Origin: Aphelocoma coerulescens
Lineage: Eukaryota; Chordata; Aves; Passeriformes; Corvidae
Direction: 5' to 3'
Assembly (NCBI RefSeq): GCF_041296385.1
Contig: NC_091015.1
Span: 55,432,345-55,496,344, forward strand
Length of the DNA stretch: 64,000 nucleotides
Part shown: positions 52,751 through 64,000 of the stretch, piece by piece
How positions within the stretch are numbered: position 1 is the stretch's first letter
Layout of the letters: every line of letters starts with the position of its first letter
The notes under the pieces: generated by a model
The model's input: only the letters and a program-made list of their open reading frames with translations
Database searches by the model: none
Told to the model about the DNA's origin: nothing
Position numbers and translations under genes: made by a program

Positions 52751-53463
52751 GCTGGCGGCTGGCAAAACCTGCCGGCAGCACGAAGGGCACTGACACAAGC
52801 CGGGGACGAGCCCGCCGGAGGCAGCCGGCGCCGCCGCGCTCTGCCCAGGTACCCCGGCCCTGTCCGAGGATCTACGTTTCCTCCCCTGCTACTTCTCTTT
52901 TACCTTTTCCTCCTCTTCTTCTTTCCTCCTCTTCTCGATCCTCTCCCTTTCCCCCGCCCCTCCCGCCGAGAGGCCGCGGGCGCAGCCCCCCGACGCCGCT
53001 GCCGGGCCGGGCGGTGCTCGGAGGGGCCAGGGAGGGAGTGGCCGGGCATCTCCCGGCAGGGAAACGGGGTCTGGGGCTGGCAGCCTGTCTGTGCGTGTGT
53101 GCGCCGGGGGGGAGGGAGGCATGGGGGCCGGGGGGTGCCGGAGGAGGGACTATGGGGAGAGGAAGGTATAAGAAGGGATGCGGGCAGGGGAGGGGGGTGA
53201 TGGAAAGAGGGGGTGCGGGGCCGAGGGGCAGGCGCTGACAGCTGCTTTCCCCGCACCCACAGTCCCCTCCCCCGGTGCCGCCGTGGGGTGGGACTCCCCG
53301 ACGGGCCGCGGTCTCCCGTCCTGCTCCCCACCCCCCGCCGCTGCCCGGCGCCGGGGGTCGGTGCTGGGGCGGGCGTGCCGGGGGTGGGCGGGCTCCGCCA
53401 CCCGACGGCGCGTCCCGGACGCTGCCCCGCAGCCGGCGGGTGGGCAGCGGCACCCCCGGGACG

Positions 53464-53578
53464 ATGCCGCGGCTCGGCAGGGGCTGGCCGGCGGCCCCGC
53501 GCCTCTCCCCGGCCTCCGCCGCCGTCCTGCTGGGCGTCCTGTGCCTGCCCGGGGCGCCGGCCTCCTCCCTGCTCACAG
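53464..53578 (+). CDS. BMPER: BMPER coding exon 1 (signal peptide)
   Basis: BMPER (crossveinless-2 homologue) is a secreted extracellular protein that binds BMPs and chordin and either blocks or promotes BMP signalling. This exon encodes residues 1-38, plus the first base of codon 39. MPRLGRGWPAAPR is followed by a hydrophobic core (AAVLLGVLCL, about residues 19-28) and small residues APASS, a typical secretory signal peptide. The end ASSLLTG matches mammalian BMPER (ASSFLTG), while the residues before it differ. The ATG has A at -3. The frame stays open upstream without another in-frame ATG nearby, so this start is preferred. The donor is ACAG|GTACGG, phase 1. It joins the exon at 54397 to give a continuous reading frame. 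Confidence 0.9.
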
Positions 53579-54396
53579 GTACGGCGGGGGCGCGGGGCCC
53601 ACCTGCGCCGGGTGGCATTGCGCGGGAAGGGCGGCCCGAGGTGTAACCGCGTGGTTTGGGGCGGGTGAGCACAGGAACCGTGCCTCTCTCCCCCCAAGAA
53701 AGGTTTTCTTGTTCCTTTTCTCCCCCCTCCCTATTCTGCCTGTTTCCCCTCGAGGGTTTTATTTTCCTGAGATCTGGGGCGTGGAGGGAAACGCTGAATC
53801 AAATTCTAGCGCAAGTGAGGAGCCATTAGACTTTGAGGAGTGTTTCCAACATGACAGAATACCGGCTAATCAGCACTAGGGCCGTAAAGGGTTTCCTAAT
53901 TTGATTCCGTTTGACAGTCAGCCTGCTAATTTTGACTCATTTACCAAGTGGTTGCCGTGCATTAAAAGGATGCTTGGTTTAGGTCTTGTGCTGTGCTCCT
54001 GGTCCAAGTCCGCAGAGGGCAATGGACAGCTTTCTGCTGATTCCAGTGAGCTCTGGATCTATCGTTATAGACGTATCCTGCTTTGCATGGAGTACTCGTT
54101 ATTCTCCACACGTCATCTGAGAGAAGAAAAAGCGTCCTTCTTTGCTATAACTGGGGCACAAAGAAAGTCTAGGTTTGTGCAGCAATGAAAGGCCACTCAT
54201 TTTCCTGTTCTCTTTAGAATCTTGCAGAAGCACTGAACATCCTTGCCTGATTAAACTGGGCAAATTAAGGCAGGATTCAAAATCAAGAGCTAGGAATGGA
54301 GCAAGGGTTAAACATGAGTGTGGTGAGGGCAGTTTCCAAAGCTGTCAGGATGAAATGAAATATGCTAGTATTTTAAAATTTTTATTTCTATTTCAG
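53579..54396 (+). other. BMPER: BMPER intron 1 (818 bp, GT-AG)
   Basis: Begins GTACGG and ends with a T-rich tract and TTTCAG. The first 100 bases are still in the CpG island and the rest returns to AT-rich sequence. No embedded gene or repeat was recognised. Open frames at 53901-54188 and 54175-54468 are chance frames. The second overlaps exon 2 in a wrong frame. Confidence 0.85.
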
Positions 54397-54482
54397 GATC
54401 GGTTGCAAAATGTGAAAATGAAGGGGAAATTCTGCAGATACCTTTTATCACAGACAACCCTTGTATAATGTGTATTTGCCTG
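54397..54482 (+). CDS. BMPER: BMPER coding exon 2 (start of first VWC domain)
   Basis: The exon completes codon 39 (G) and encodes residues 40-67: [16 protein letters not shown], then [12 protein letters not shown]. Against the mammalian protein only conservative changes are seen (I for V at two positions). It opens the first von Willebrand factor type C domain, with cysteines 44, 61, 64 and 66 in the expected C-x16-C-x2-C-x-C spacing. These N-terminal VWC repeats form the BMP-binding part of the protein. The acceptor is TTTCAG|GA and the donor CTG|GTAAGT, phase 0. The two exons total 201 bases, exactly 67 codons. The next exon, which should begin with the conserved NKEVTCKREKC segment, was not found before the end of the window. 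Confidence 0.95.
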
Positions 54483-55320
54483 GTAAGTGTGTATTTCAGC
54501 TAGTAAGAACACTCAGACGTGTACTAAATGTGACTGCACAGAGCGGGGAATGTTTCACATAATCAAATCTTGGGTGACTCTGTTGCCTTTATGTAACACA
54601 AGGTTATCTCAGAGCTGAGCTAATGGAAAGTAACCCAATACATGATCTGGCAATCATTTCTTTGACTTTAAAGCCTGGGCACAAAGTTGTACATGACTAT
54701 TTCAGGCACTGCTAAACGATGTTTACCATGTGAATTTGGGGGGAGAACTGCTTTCATAGAGTTGGGGGTGCATCCAGAAGTCTTTGGTTGTAGCTCAGCA
54801 AAGGGAAGGAAAGGTAAGGTTTGGAAACGCTGCTGCTTTGAGCTCCCACGTGCTCCCTGTCACAATCCCAATGAGTGAGGAACTCCACAAGGGTGCAAGG
54901 TGAAGGCAGCAACGTGACCGTGTGTGCTGTAATGATGTGACAGTGAAAGCACAAGGGATGCTTTCATCAGAGTGCTTTGCCTGCTGTGCTGGGAGTTCAG
55001 TGGTTAACAGTGTTGCTAGCTGATACACATTTTGGGGAGAAACATTCTGCTTCCTTGTTGTTCTGCTTCGGAGTTAAGCATTTTTTGGGAGCAGTTCAGT
55101 TGGACAAGCCAAGGCTTAGGAGTTACTGTAAAACAGTCGTTCTAAATAAAACTTCCTATGATATTATTAAAAGAAAGCCATAAACCTTAATTTGCTGTTG
55201 AATGCAAAGAAAAATATAGGCTAGAAAGCTCTATGTTTTACATTTTGGAATTTACAGAGTAGCTGAAAGTACAGAATGTGTTCTACTTTAGGATTGAAAT
55301 ATCAACACACCCTCTCCCCC

Positions 55321-55344
55321 TATTATTATTGCTATTATTATTAT
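55321..55344. repeat. (TAT)n trinucleotide microsatellite
   Basis: TATTATTATTGCTATTATTA and a few more bases form an interrupted TAT repeat. It lies inside BMPER intron 2. Confidence 0.85.
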
Positions 55345-56660
55345 AAGTCTATAAAAGATGTAAAGAATTTTTTCAGACTACCTTTTAGAAGGCAATTTTG
55401 GCAACTGTAGGACCAAGATCATCCTGAGCCCCTCGAGGTTGATACCTGTTGCTGCACTGAGTTCAATACGTTTTAAGTGAGACTCATTGATAACTTTTTA
55501 GGTAAAATTGATAAAGAATACATTATTGATTTCTTCTGAGTAGGATTGGATAGGAAAAAGAGGGGCGTGGGATGAGGCAAGTAAAGAAATCAAAGGGAAA
55601 ACAAAAAAAGAGATGATGCTGTGTTTTATCATGGATCACCTTCCCAAATATGTCTGCCACCACTTTTGCTAATGGAAGCTGGTGTTAACCAGCGAGGAAG
55701 CAATTTATCTGTGAAGGAGCAGAAGTTCAGTCTTGGGCATCAGGGCAATAATGCATGAGGGTAAAACACTTGTATTTATAGATCTCCCTAGACCTTGCTT
55801 TATTAAATCAATGAGCACCCTTTTAGTGTGCGAGCATGAAGAACTGCAAAAAGCTTTGGATGAAAGAACTCTAAATCCCTGTGGTTTGCAGGGCTTACTT
55901 TAGTGAAATGGCATCTGAGGGCATTTGGCTCCTTTCTGTGCCAGGAGAACACTACATTTTATTAAGCTCACAGATGCCTAGTGAGTTACTGCAGTTACCT
56001 GCCCTGGCTACACTCTTTTATTTCTGCTAAAGGATAAATGCAATCGCTGTTTCTTGAGTTGGAAGCTGGGAGGCTTGGTAGAGGAGAAGGAAACCAGTCT
56101 CGAGATACTGGCTTTAACACTATGCAACACCCAAAGCATTTGACTTATTGATGACAGCCTGTTGCTGAAATCTTTGTTTAGGTCTGCCACAAGGGAAAAG
56201 ATCAATTTTAAGAGGTCTGGGGAGAGCAGAAGCAAAAGAAACAATGGGGTGATTTGTGACCAGGAGGGGAGAGAAAATCAGATTGCCTTACATTCAACTA
56301 GAAATATTGATTGTTTAGTAACAATTCAGTGAGGAACTTTCTCTGGAAGAGTGATCATTCTCTTCAAGGGCAAACCTGCTGGTTGATTTTCATACTGTAA
56401 GAAGTGAGCAGTTAAAAAGAGAGCTTGGTCAGCTTTTATAGAAAGGAAGCAATTGCTGTTTAAGAGAGGACAGAAAATTCAACAGAGGGCACCTGTATTA
56501 AAAACACCAGTCAAGTGAGTCACTGAAATTGCAGATTGGATTATGGCATGTCTTCCTTAGTGGTGATGCATTTCCATGAGCACAGGCTGCCATAAATAAC
56601 AACACAAGTTGTGGAAATCTGAAGCTCTGGGATGAAGAGGAATATCTAAGTAACTCTGGA

Positions 56661-56800
56661 TGCCTCACCCCTGGCAGTGTCCAAGGCCAGGTTTGATGGG
56701 GTCCTGAACAACCTAGTGAGTGGCATCCCTGTCCATGGTGGGGTGTTTGAAACTAGGTGATCTTCCGGGTCCTTCTAATCCAAACCATTCTACGATTCCA
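56661..56800 (+). mobile_element. CR1 LINE 3' end (sense) in BMPER intron 2
   Basis: The copy reads in order: 'ccctggcagtgtccaaggcc', 'aggtttgatggggtcctg', 'aacaacctagtgagtggcat', 'ccctgtccatggtggggtg', 'gaactaggtgatctt', 'ccaaaccattctacgattcc'. This is the full 3' end of an avian CR1, moderately diverged, in the same orientation as the host gene. It is about 140 bp and 5'-truncated, with no coding capacity. Confidence 0.92.
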
Positions 56801-59800
56801 TTAGCTCCCTTCCAGGACTTTTCCCATCTCATAAATGAGAGGACACAGAACTGAAATGCAGGAACTGAATCATCAAGTATTTGACAGAATTTTGCAGACT
56901 GTCCGGTGGAGCATGCGGATGCATCCTAGCAAGGGGGAAAGAGAGAGGCAGCATAAGCAAAATGATCTCTGGCTTTCTCTTAACAGGCTGAATCGTTTTG
57001 GAGGGTAAAGCTACAGGTAGTACTCTAGGAACAAATGTGGTAAACGTTGGAAGCTCATGGATTATGAGTAAATTGCAATAATAAAATGAAGACTTCAAAG
57101 GGCAATTACAAAATCAATTCCTTTTACACCACTGGAAAGTCTTGGTAGGAAGACCAAAACCCAAAGTTGTCTTTTCTCATTGGTTAGCAGAGACGGGGTG
57201 GACTGATCTTCATGGTGGGAATGTGAGCAGAAACAATGCAGATGGAGCACAGACTCCTGTCTGTGGACACTGCTTTGGTGGAAGCTTCTAGCTCTTGTTT
57301 TAGAGTTTTTGGGAGCACTAACCCTTGAATCTTGAATACAAGAGGGACACTGGTGGGGATCTCCTAGAGATAGCCAACTTTAGCTACCGAACCAGATTTG
57401 CTCATGCTTGAGCACTAGCTTCAACCTGTGGAAAGAGAAGTTGTGGTGATACAGGAATTCACACAGAGGGTCATGTGCTGGAGGTTTCATATATGGTGTG
57501 TAGTAAGCCATTCACTTCTGAACTACTGGTAATGCTTTCTAATAAAAAGGCACTGCACCCACACTGAGATAGCTCTGCCTTGGATGTCCCTACTTGTCAA
57601 AATGAAATGTGTTGGAGTGCATGGAACAGCTCTGATACTTGTCTTATATTAATAAAATGGAATGGGTAAGACTAAGGGCATGTAGGGGTGTGTGAACATA
57701 AACACTGTAGTGCTCTGCATGCAAGAACTACCAGCTGAAAAAGCCACTATGGGTAAAATCTCAAAGTCCCAAATACATAATTTATATGTCTCTCTTAATG
57801 GTCTTAATAATGCCATAAGAAATGGTCATTTTTAATATCTCTAAGACAATAGTTTCAATGTGAGCTTTTGCAATTACCACACTTTAGCAATGGCATAAAT
57901 ATGCGTGTATTTGATCTCCAAAGAACTTGCCGTTAATTACAGCTGACTGCAACAAATGGCCATTTTGTTTTTGTCCTTTTAGAGAAAAACATCAAAGTCA
58001 AAGAAGAGAATGTGGTTTATCCACAAGGAATTTTTTGTAGGACTGTGATGAAAGCTCAGGTCTCCTAACTCCTGGTCTAATGGTTTGACTACAAAGACAT
58101 CCCTTTTCACTTCACACACTTCCACTCTATAAGTGGATGTGGGTGATACAGTCACAATTGAACATACTCATTTTCTTTTGTGTCTCTCTGACAACAGGCA
58201 GGCTGCACAGATATCAGGTTTTTTGTGTGTCAGCTCTGCTGAGCTTCTTCTGAGGTTTGGATGGGCAAAAGACAAATTAAAGGTGCCTTCATGGTCCAGA
58301 GCTTTGGGGAAGTGTTGCATCCACAGGGAAGTATGCTTTATGACTTGCTGTTACTATCTGCAAAATGCTGTTGGAGCCAGAGTGCTCTGATGTTCTGCCC
58401 ACTTCCACTCTGAATGTCTTGTGGCTCTGCATCTCCGAGGAGATGCACTGTCTCTGGAAAGCTAACATCCTACCTTGCTTTCCATAGGATTTAAGATACT
58501 GGAAAAGGGCTAAGAAGGCTGAAGGCAACTGAAAGTACCTGCTTTCAGATGCATTCACCTTACATGCTTTTAAACACAGACACTGGAGAAAGTACTTAGA
58601 GCTGATGGGTAAAACAGATACACAGAAGTTGCACTGGAAAATTGTTATTCTGATCGTGCCATGGCTGAGCATCCCATTGCAACTGTGTTTATAGCTAAAG
58701 ACTTTTCTGATGAAAGGATGGAAATGCTCTGAGCTGCAGCAAGTTCTGTAGCAGATGAAGGTAAGCACTGAAAGGAAATGTGGACTGTGATGGGCAGAAA
58801 GTTAACCAACCCTTATGGAGAAAAATTGTTGTCAAAAAAAAGGAATCTATTATTTCAGATAATGGTGTGGCCCCTGATAGTACAAAAAAAAAGTTAGAAA
58901 CCATATGGTTGTAACATTATGCCATGCTTAATGGTCAATGGTAAAAATGTCTTAAGTCTTGTTGGCTTCTGAAAAATCAAAGTAGTGAAACTGTGGATTA
59001 TGAAGCTGACTGAAAAGTACTTGTATTTTAAAAAACTAATCTGAATTGGTAATGATGATTATAGGTAAAAATTCATAATCTTGGTGGTATTCATAATGGA
59101 GTAGTATTGATTCAATTTGAGAAATTTATTCCAATTATTAAATGCTTTAAGACTGCAAGCAATTATAGCTACACTACCTAATACAAAAATTATCTTCTAA
59201 AATTATCTTTCCAGATCAATGGAAAAATGATTTTTTTTTTCTAATTCATAGGAGCACTTTGCACATCTTGTGCAGTTTGAGGAGCCCAAACATACTGTGT
59301 ATGACAATTTCAGATCTTTCTCTTTTGTATGTGAAAGTTTTGGGCTGAAGGTAGTGGAGGCATAAGGAAATTTCTGTCAGTAGCATCAAACAAGACTTCA
59401 TAAGCACATATTGGTAAGTTTGGGACTTTCTGTATAGTGAGGATTTTGAAATGTTAGGGGGAAAATGCTATTAACAGACCTTTGAGGGAATTTTTGATTA
59501 GATTTCTTTTATATGAGTGTCAGCCTTTAAAAGAGGCATGGAATATTTAAGTTCAGCTCTGGTACAAGTACAGTAAATGATCAAATGCAGCAGAGTTTTT
59601 GTTGGTACAGCTTTTTGGCTTGAAGGTATGTAACACTCAAAATAGAAGTAGGCTCACAACTGATATTATGGCATTTGCTTTCAAGAAATACATGCTTCAA
59701 CATACACGTGGAAAAGACATAAAAATGCTGCAGTCCATCGGAAATAGGTGAAATGAGAACCTGTGCATAATTATAGGGCGAGAATGTAAAAAGACCACAG

Positions 59801-62800
59801 AATTAACTTAGCCTGAGTTAAAGTTCTGAGTGCTGAGTTTTTTGAAGGTGAGATGAGCTCAGCAGTGACAACGATGACAGGTGGTGGTGCCAGTGGTGGT
59901 GTGGAGAGCCATGTCATTTCATGTTCATTTGTCATCATCTCCATGGACCCTGAACACCTCGCCAGAAGCAAGCAGAGATCCAAGAATAATGTATCCATTG
60001 GCCAGTGCTGTATGTAGTTTCAAAAGGAACGTACCAAAAATGCCAGCTGAAAGGAACAGGGTAGAAGTGAGGAAGTGCAAGGAAATAGATAAGTGCTCCT
60101 CAGCTAACGATGGCCTTGACATTGCAAGGGCTTTCAGAATGTTTTTGAAGAGAATGAATGATTTTAGTTTTTGTATGGTTTTTGTGGGGAGAAAAGGTCT
60201 TTTATTATCTTTTTTCCCCCAACATAGTTTAGAACAAAGTGAGTTGTGTCAAGAAACAGCTGATAAAAGCCAGTAGTGATGTTGACAAACCACATCTAAA
60301 CCAGAGCCATTTTCCCCACCTTTTTTCCTCCCCCCTTCCCTCATGCTTGTGCCTCAAACTTGCCAATTGCACCTGAGGAGTGGTAATCATATGTCTCAAC
60401 CCTTTATCACCTAAATCCAGTACAGAAGGAAATAAATGTGAGCCAGAAAGGATAACCAAGTGTTGGAAATCTGAGAAAAGTTTGGAGACAGGAGCTCAGG
60501 AAACTAGAAATCAGAACTTTGATTGCCGTAAGTTTTATTCAGCATGAAACGTAATTCTGTAGTTTAAATTTCCGCTTTTAAATCCAAATGAGCAGTGTAG
60601 AATTTGACCTTTGCTCATAAAAAGTTATGTTAAATTTGTCATTATAAGACATAGTGTTCTGCCTAGCTTGAACTAATACATTGGTGAAACCAAGTGCAAG
60701 CAAACCAAAAAACAGAAGGAATATGACGTTTGTTCCCCCTGCACACACACAGCCCCAGTCAAAAAGAAGCCCAATCCTAAAAAACCATGTCCTCATTGCA
60801 GACTAAAGCAAAACAGCTACTTGATGTGCTGGGGTTCTTTACCTCTAGCATAGCTGATTTCTGTGGCACAGTGCACAAGTTAAAAGCACGTAGCTAGCCT
60901 GAGAGCAAGTGTTTGACACATGTTCAGTGAAGATGGCAGTGTTTTAGTACATGAGGATTCAATTGGTGTTGCATCAAGGTATAATGCGGCCCAGATGACT
61001 TTTAGTGGAGTAGTGCATATTAAAAAACAACAAAAAAAATCATCAAACAATTCTTTCATACCTATTTTATTTAATTCAATTTCAATAGTTTACATACATC
61101 AGCTACAGAGTCTACCAAGACTGCATCTTCTTTCAATTTAAATATTCTTGGTCTTTATTACTGTATAATACAATCAGCTTTCTCTTTACCCACAGAAATA
61201 ATAAACAGAGAGACAAAAAAGCCTATGATACAGTAGTGTACTGATAGTTTTCACCCTCATATTACTCCAAAAGAAAATGTTTTTTTGATCGGTGCATGAA
61301 GGGCTCCTGAAACGCAAACGTGCTCCAACATGATGAAAGTTTTATTATTTTTTTTCCCAATTACAGATGTATATGCCATCTCTTTAATGAAAAAACCCAA
61401 CACCCCCCACCCCAAAAAACAAACCCTGAGAACAAAAACCAGACATAACGCCATGTCTGGTGCAGCAGGGTGTCTCATATGTGCTTTGTCATATAAACTA
61501 AAGAAATGTATCTATGAATATGTATATATGAAGGAGGTCTTGCAAGAGAGAAGTGACTTGGATCAAGACCCAGAGGTGGTTTGTGATTGCTTTGGTAGGC
61601 TCTTCTGAAGGATGATTCTGGTAGGTTCAGCTGTACTTGCTCTTAATTCATGCAAAACACCTGTAAGACAAGACTTTGACCTGCCTGAGACTGAAACAGA
61701 AACTCTCTATGGTAGGGGATGGTTGCTCTGGCTTGATCCTTAAAGTTTCCATCAGCAGTTTTGAGGAATGTTTGAGTCAGTTTAGTCCCATATACAGGTG
61801 TGCCCACCCTGGTCAACTAGTACCACATGTGACATCTCATGTGATTTCCTCCTCTGGGGAATGAGCATGGATTGTATAGCTCTTTGTTGTGTCTGTACCA
61901 TCCATGCCCCTTTTGATGTCCACTTCCTTCACTTCATATCCAAGAGCTGCCTCAGACTGTGTGGCACATCTCTGCACAGGTATGTTGGCTTTCAGATCAC
62001 TCTGCTTTGTCGTGACAATTAGTTTGGGGATGTGGTACACAGTAATGTGTAACAGCTTACGATGAAGCCTTTCTGGAAATCTGCAGGCTGGAAGAAGCTA
62101 TTTCATGTTGTTCTCAGACCACATGGGATAGTGAAGAGTTCACTACTTGCACATTTCTAACATAGTCAGCTGCACTGAGCAAATATACATATGCACACAG
62201 TGCTGAACTGATTATAGGTCTTGGCAAAACCCTCCTGGAAGAGAGCTGGTGATATGTCACTGTAACGAGGATGAAGATCCAATCCATCAAGTATGAAAAA
62301 GAGATTCTCTTTTGTGTAATTAAAGGATCAGATAACTCAAATACAAAAGAATATGTATAAATAATACATGGAAAAGTATGAAGGGCACAAAAGTGCCGTA
62401 AACTAAATGGAAAAATGTAATATAACTTGCAAATGTCTTTGGAATGCGTCTACAATAAGTGCAAAATGGATCAGTCTAAGTTAGGACACTTTTTTATTGC
62501 CAATAAGAAAAACATTATTAAAGAGCTGGTCCAGTATCAAAATGGCATTTTAAAAGCATACGGTTACCTGTATATAGTTTTTATTAGCTTTCAAGTTTCT
62601 TCCATTGAGTTGTTAATGGTCTTTTTAAAAATTATGGTTCTGTAAGTGAATGGCTCACAGTGTCAGTACTTCTGCTGTTCTGGTTTGTGCCGCTGTATAA
62701 AAATAGAATTTTTTTCCCCACCAAATATCTGGTTTTATTTCCCCATCATGTTTTAATAGAAAATTTTGAGGGAAGAAAAATATTAAAAAACAACCAAAAA

Positions 62801-64000
62801 ATCAAATGAAAATGCAACCTTTTTATATTGAGCTTATGGTCAAATAAAAGGCCATTGTGAAGAAAAAAACCCAGTTATTACATAAAAGCTTTTACCTGTA
62901 TTACTACTATTAAAATGACTATCATAATGGTACTTGCTCACAGTGTACCTAATAACTGCTGTGATTGCTTCCTCTGAGGCCTCTTGGCCTCTTCATCTTA
63001 TGCATTGAGCTGCAGCTAAAAAATTCCTAGTCTGATTGTTTGGCTGATCGAGCCCTGTGCAGTGTTTTGCATCCAACTGAATCAAGTGCTGAGCTCTGGG
63101 TCCAAGTACAGCGTTGATCTCATCCCTTATCATCCCCAGAAGCTGACCTTGTCTGCCGACACCTGAATTTCATATACTTTTTGTCTGTCTCTCCCATTTA
63201 TTTATTAGACTTTTTTCGTGTTTTTTTTTGTTTTTTTACATTTTCCCTCTCTAGAATCCACTTGCTCTAGATAGTTGTCCATAATCGGGTGATAAAGTAG
63301 GACTGTGTACCACCACCTCACTGAGAAAACAATGAATATTCATGCATTGTCTATGATTTTCATCCTTTTTACTTGTTTTGTCGTCTGTTCTACACATCAA
63401 CCTCTTGGCTATAGTTTTCATTTTCTGTATTGTATCCCAGATTTTTCAGAAATGGAAGCATTGTACAGGTGTGCTGTGAAGTGCTATGGGAAAAGGCAGT
63501 AGTGTGAAACAGCATTAGAGTTGGGATAGATTTGTTCTTGTGAGCACTAAGGATGGGGACGTGATAAAATGCCATGTAGAAAAAATGGTGCCAAAGAACC
63601 GATGTTTTCCCTGACAAATTGCGGTCCCAGGTTTTTTGAGTCCCTGTTTTAAGTAAACCTTTGCATGAAGCTTCAGTATAAGAGGTTGAATGAGGCCCTC
63701 TTTAACTCTGCCTCAGACCTCTGCTGACCTGGTTGCACTGCATTTTGCTCCAGAGTCGATCTAGTTCACACCGTGCATCTACAGTGAGTCACCTGGTAGC
63801 AATGCAGCCTAAAGGATGTGTAAGCCTCAGCATGCAGTATTGAAACTTCCTGTAAGACTTGAGAAGTCGAAGACTGCCATTTCTACTTCACACTGAAAAC
63901 CAAGTATAGCTCAGCCCTGGGCAGCTCAAGTGTGCTAAGTGTAACCCCAGGCTCCTCTGCTGACTGCAGGATCAGCTGTCCCCTTTCCCCAGACAGCCAT

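Larger units (their letters stand above)
52370..53660 (+). promoter_or_regulatory. BMPER: CpG island 2: BMPER promoter and first exon
   Basis: About 1.3 kb of very GC-rich, CpG-dense sequence with several GGGCGG/CCGCCC-type boxes (for example near 52567), a polypyrimidine CTTCC run at 52705-52750 and no TATA consensus near its start. It overlaps the BMPER initiation codon, so it is very likely the promoter, 5' UTR and exon 1. A TATAAG hexamer at 53167-53172 could place a start near 53200 and give a 5' UTR of about 265 bases, but CpG-island promoters usually have dispersed starts. The island is nearly free of stop codons in several frames on both strands. The long frames seen there are a composition effect. 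Confidence 0.75.
54483..64000 (+). other. BMPER: BMPER intron 2 (5' part, runs off the window)
   Basis: It starts with the consensus donor GTAAGT and continues for at least 9.5 kb. No further BMPER exon was recognised. Contents that can be named are a short TAT trinucleotide run at about 55321-55344, one CR1 end at 56661-56800, and an A/C-rich stretch near 61388-61440. Open frames such as 58289-58768 on the minus strand and 59881-60276 on the + strand show no family resemblance. BMPER introns are long in other vertebrates, so this size is expected. Enhancers may lie here, but the sequence alone does not show them. Confidence 0.8.

Noticed and set aside
53275..53463. Upstream extension of the BMPER frame to a GTG at 53275
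   Set aside because: It has no in-frame ATG, and the extension is low-complexity Pro/Arg/Gly sequence from the CpG island. The 53464 ATG gives a normal signal peptide and has A at -3.
52226..53879. Several long open frames (up to about 324 codons) on both strands across the BMPER CpG island
   Set aside because: GC-rich DNA lacks stop codons, so long overlapping frames on both strands are expected. The products are low-complexity Arg/Gly/Pro/Ala sequence, and only the 53464 frame joins a recognisable exon.
59925..60122. Minus-strand frame ending in TALANGYIILGSLLASGEVF as a possible exon
   Set aside because: It looks protein-like, but no splice sites, homologue or companion exon could be found, and it lies inside BMPER intron 2.
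1..64000. tRNA, rRNA, snRNA, CRISPR, IS elements or retroviral LTR/pol sequences
   Set aside because: I looked for tRNA B-box motifs, direct-repeat arrays, LTR ends and retroviral motifs and found none. The only mobile DNA recognised is CR1 and old SINE-like remnants.

Overview
This window is vertebrate nuclear DNA, most likely from a bird. Most of it is AT-rich, almost gene-free sequence. It contains scattered decayed CR1 retrotransposon ends with the avian/reptilian 3' tail, and a few microsatellites. Two GC-rich, CpG-dense islands interrupt it. There is no sign of prokaryotic genes, operons, CRISPR, tRNA or rRNA, and nearly all open frames in the window are chance frames.

Layout. (1) 1-35200: about 35 kb with no exon I can recognise. 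I infer it is intronic sequence of an upstream gene on the + strand, probably BBS9. It holds old CR1 pieces, an ancient SINE-like repeat, homopolymer runs and a TA/CA microsatellite. (2) 35201-35875: a candidate terminal exon with a strong splice acceptor, a short coding tail, a 3' UTR and an AATAAA signal. The tail resembles the end of BBS9, and BBS9 is the known upstream neighbour of BMPER in vertebrates. (3) 35900-52200: intergenic. It contains a small CpG island near 47.2-47.4 kb, a strong but unassigned acceptor/donor pair near 50.6-50.8 kb, and otherwise little. (4) 52370-53660: a large CpG island that is the promoter and first exon of BMPER. (5) 53464-54482: coding exons 1 and 2 of BMPER (crossveinless-2), joined by an 818-bp GT-AG intron. 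This is the best-supported gene in the window. (6) 54483-64000: the start of BMPER intron 2, which runs off the window and carries one CR1 copy.

How the parts relate. BMPER is a secreted modulator of BMP signalling. Only its signal peptide and the start of its first von Willebrand type C domain lie here. BBS9, if the call is right, encodes a BBSome subunit needed for ciliary traffic. The two genes are neighbours in the same orientation and are not functionally coupled in any way visible here. I found no convincing novel system. The most useful leads are the second CpG island at 47.2 kb, a minus-strand signal-peptide-like ORF at its edge, the candidate exon at 50.6-50.8 kb, and the apparently extended BBS9 C-terminus.
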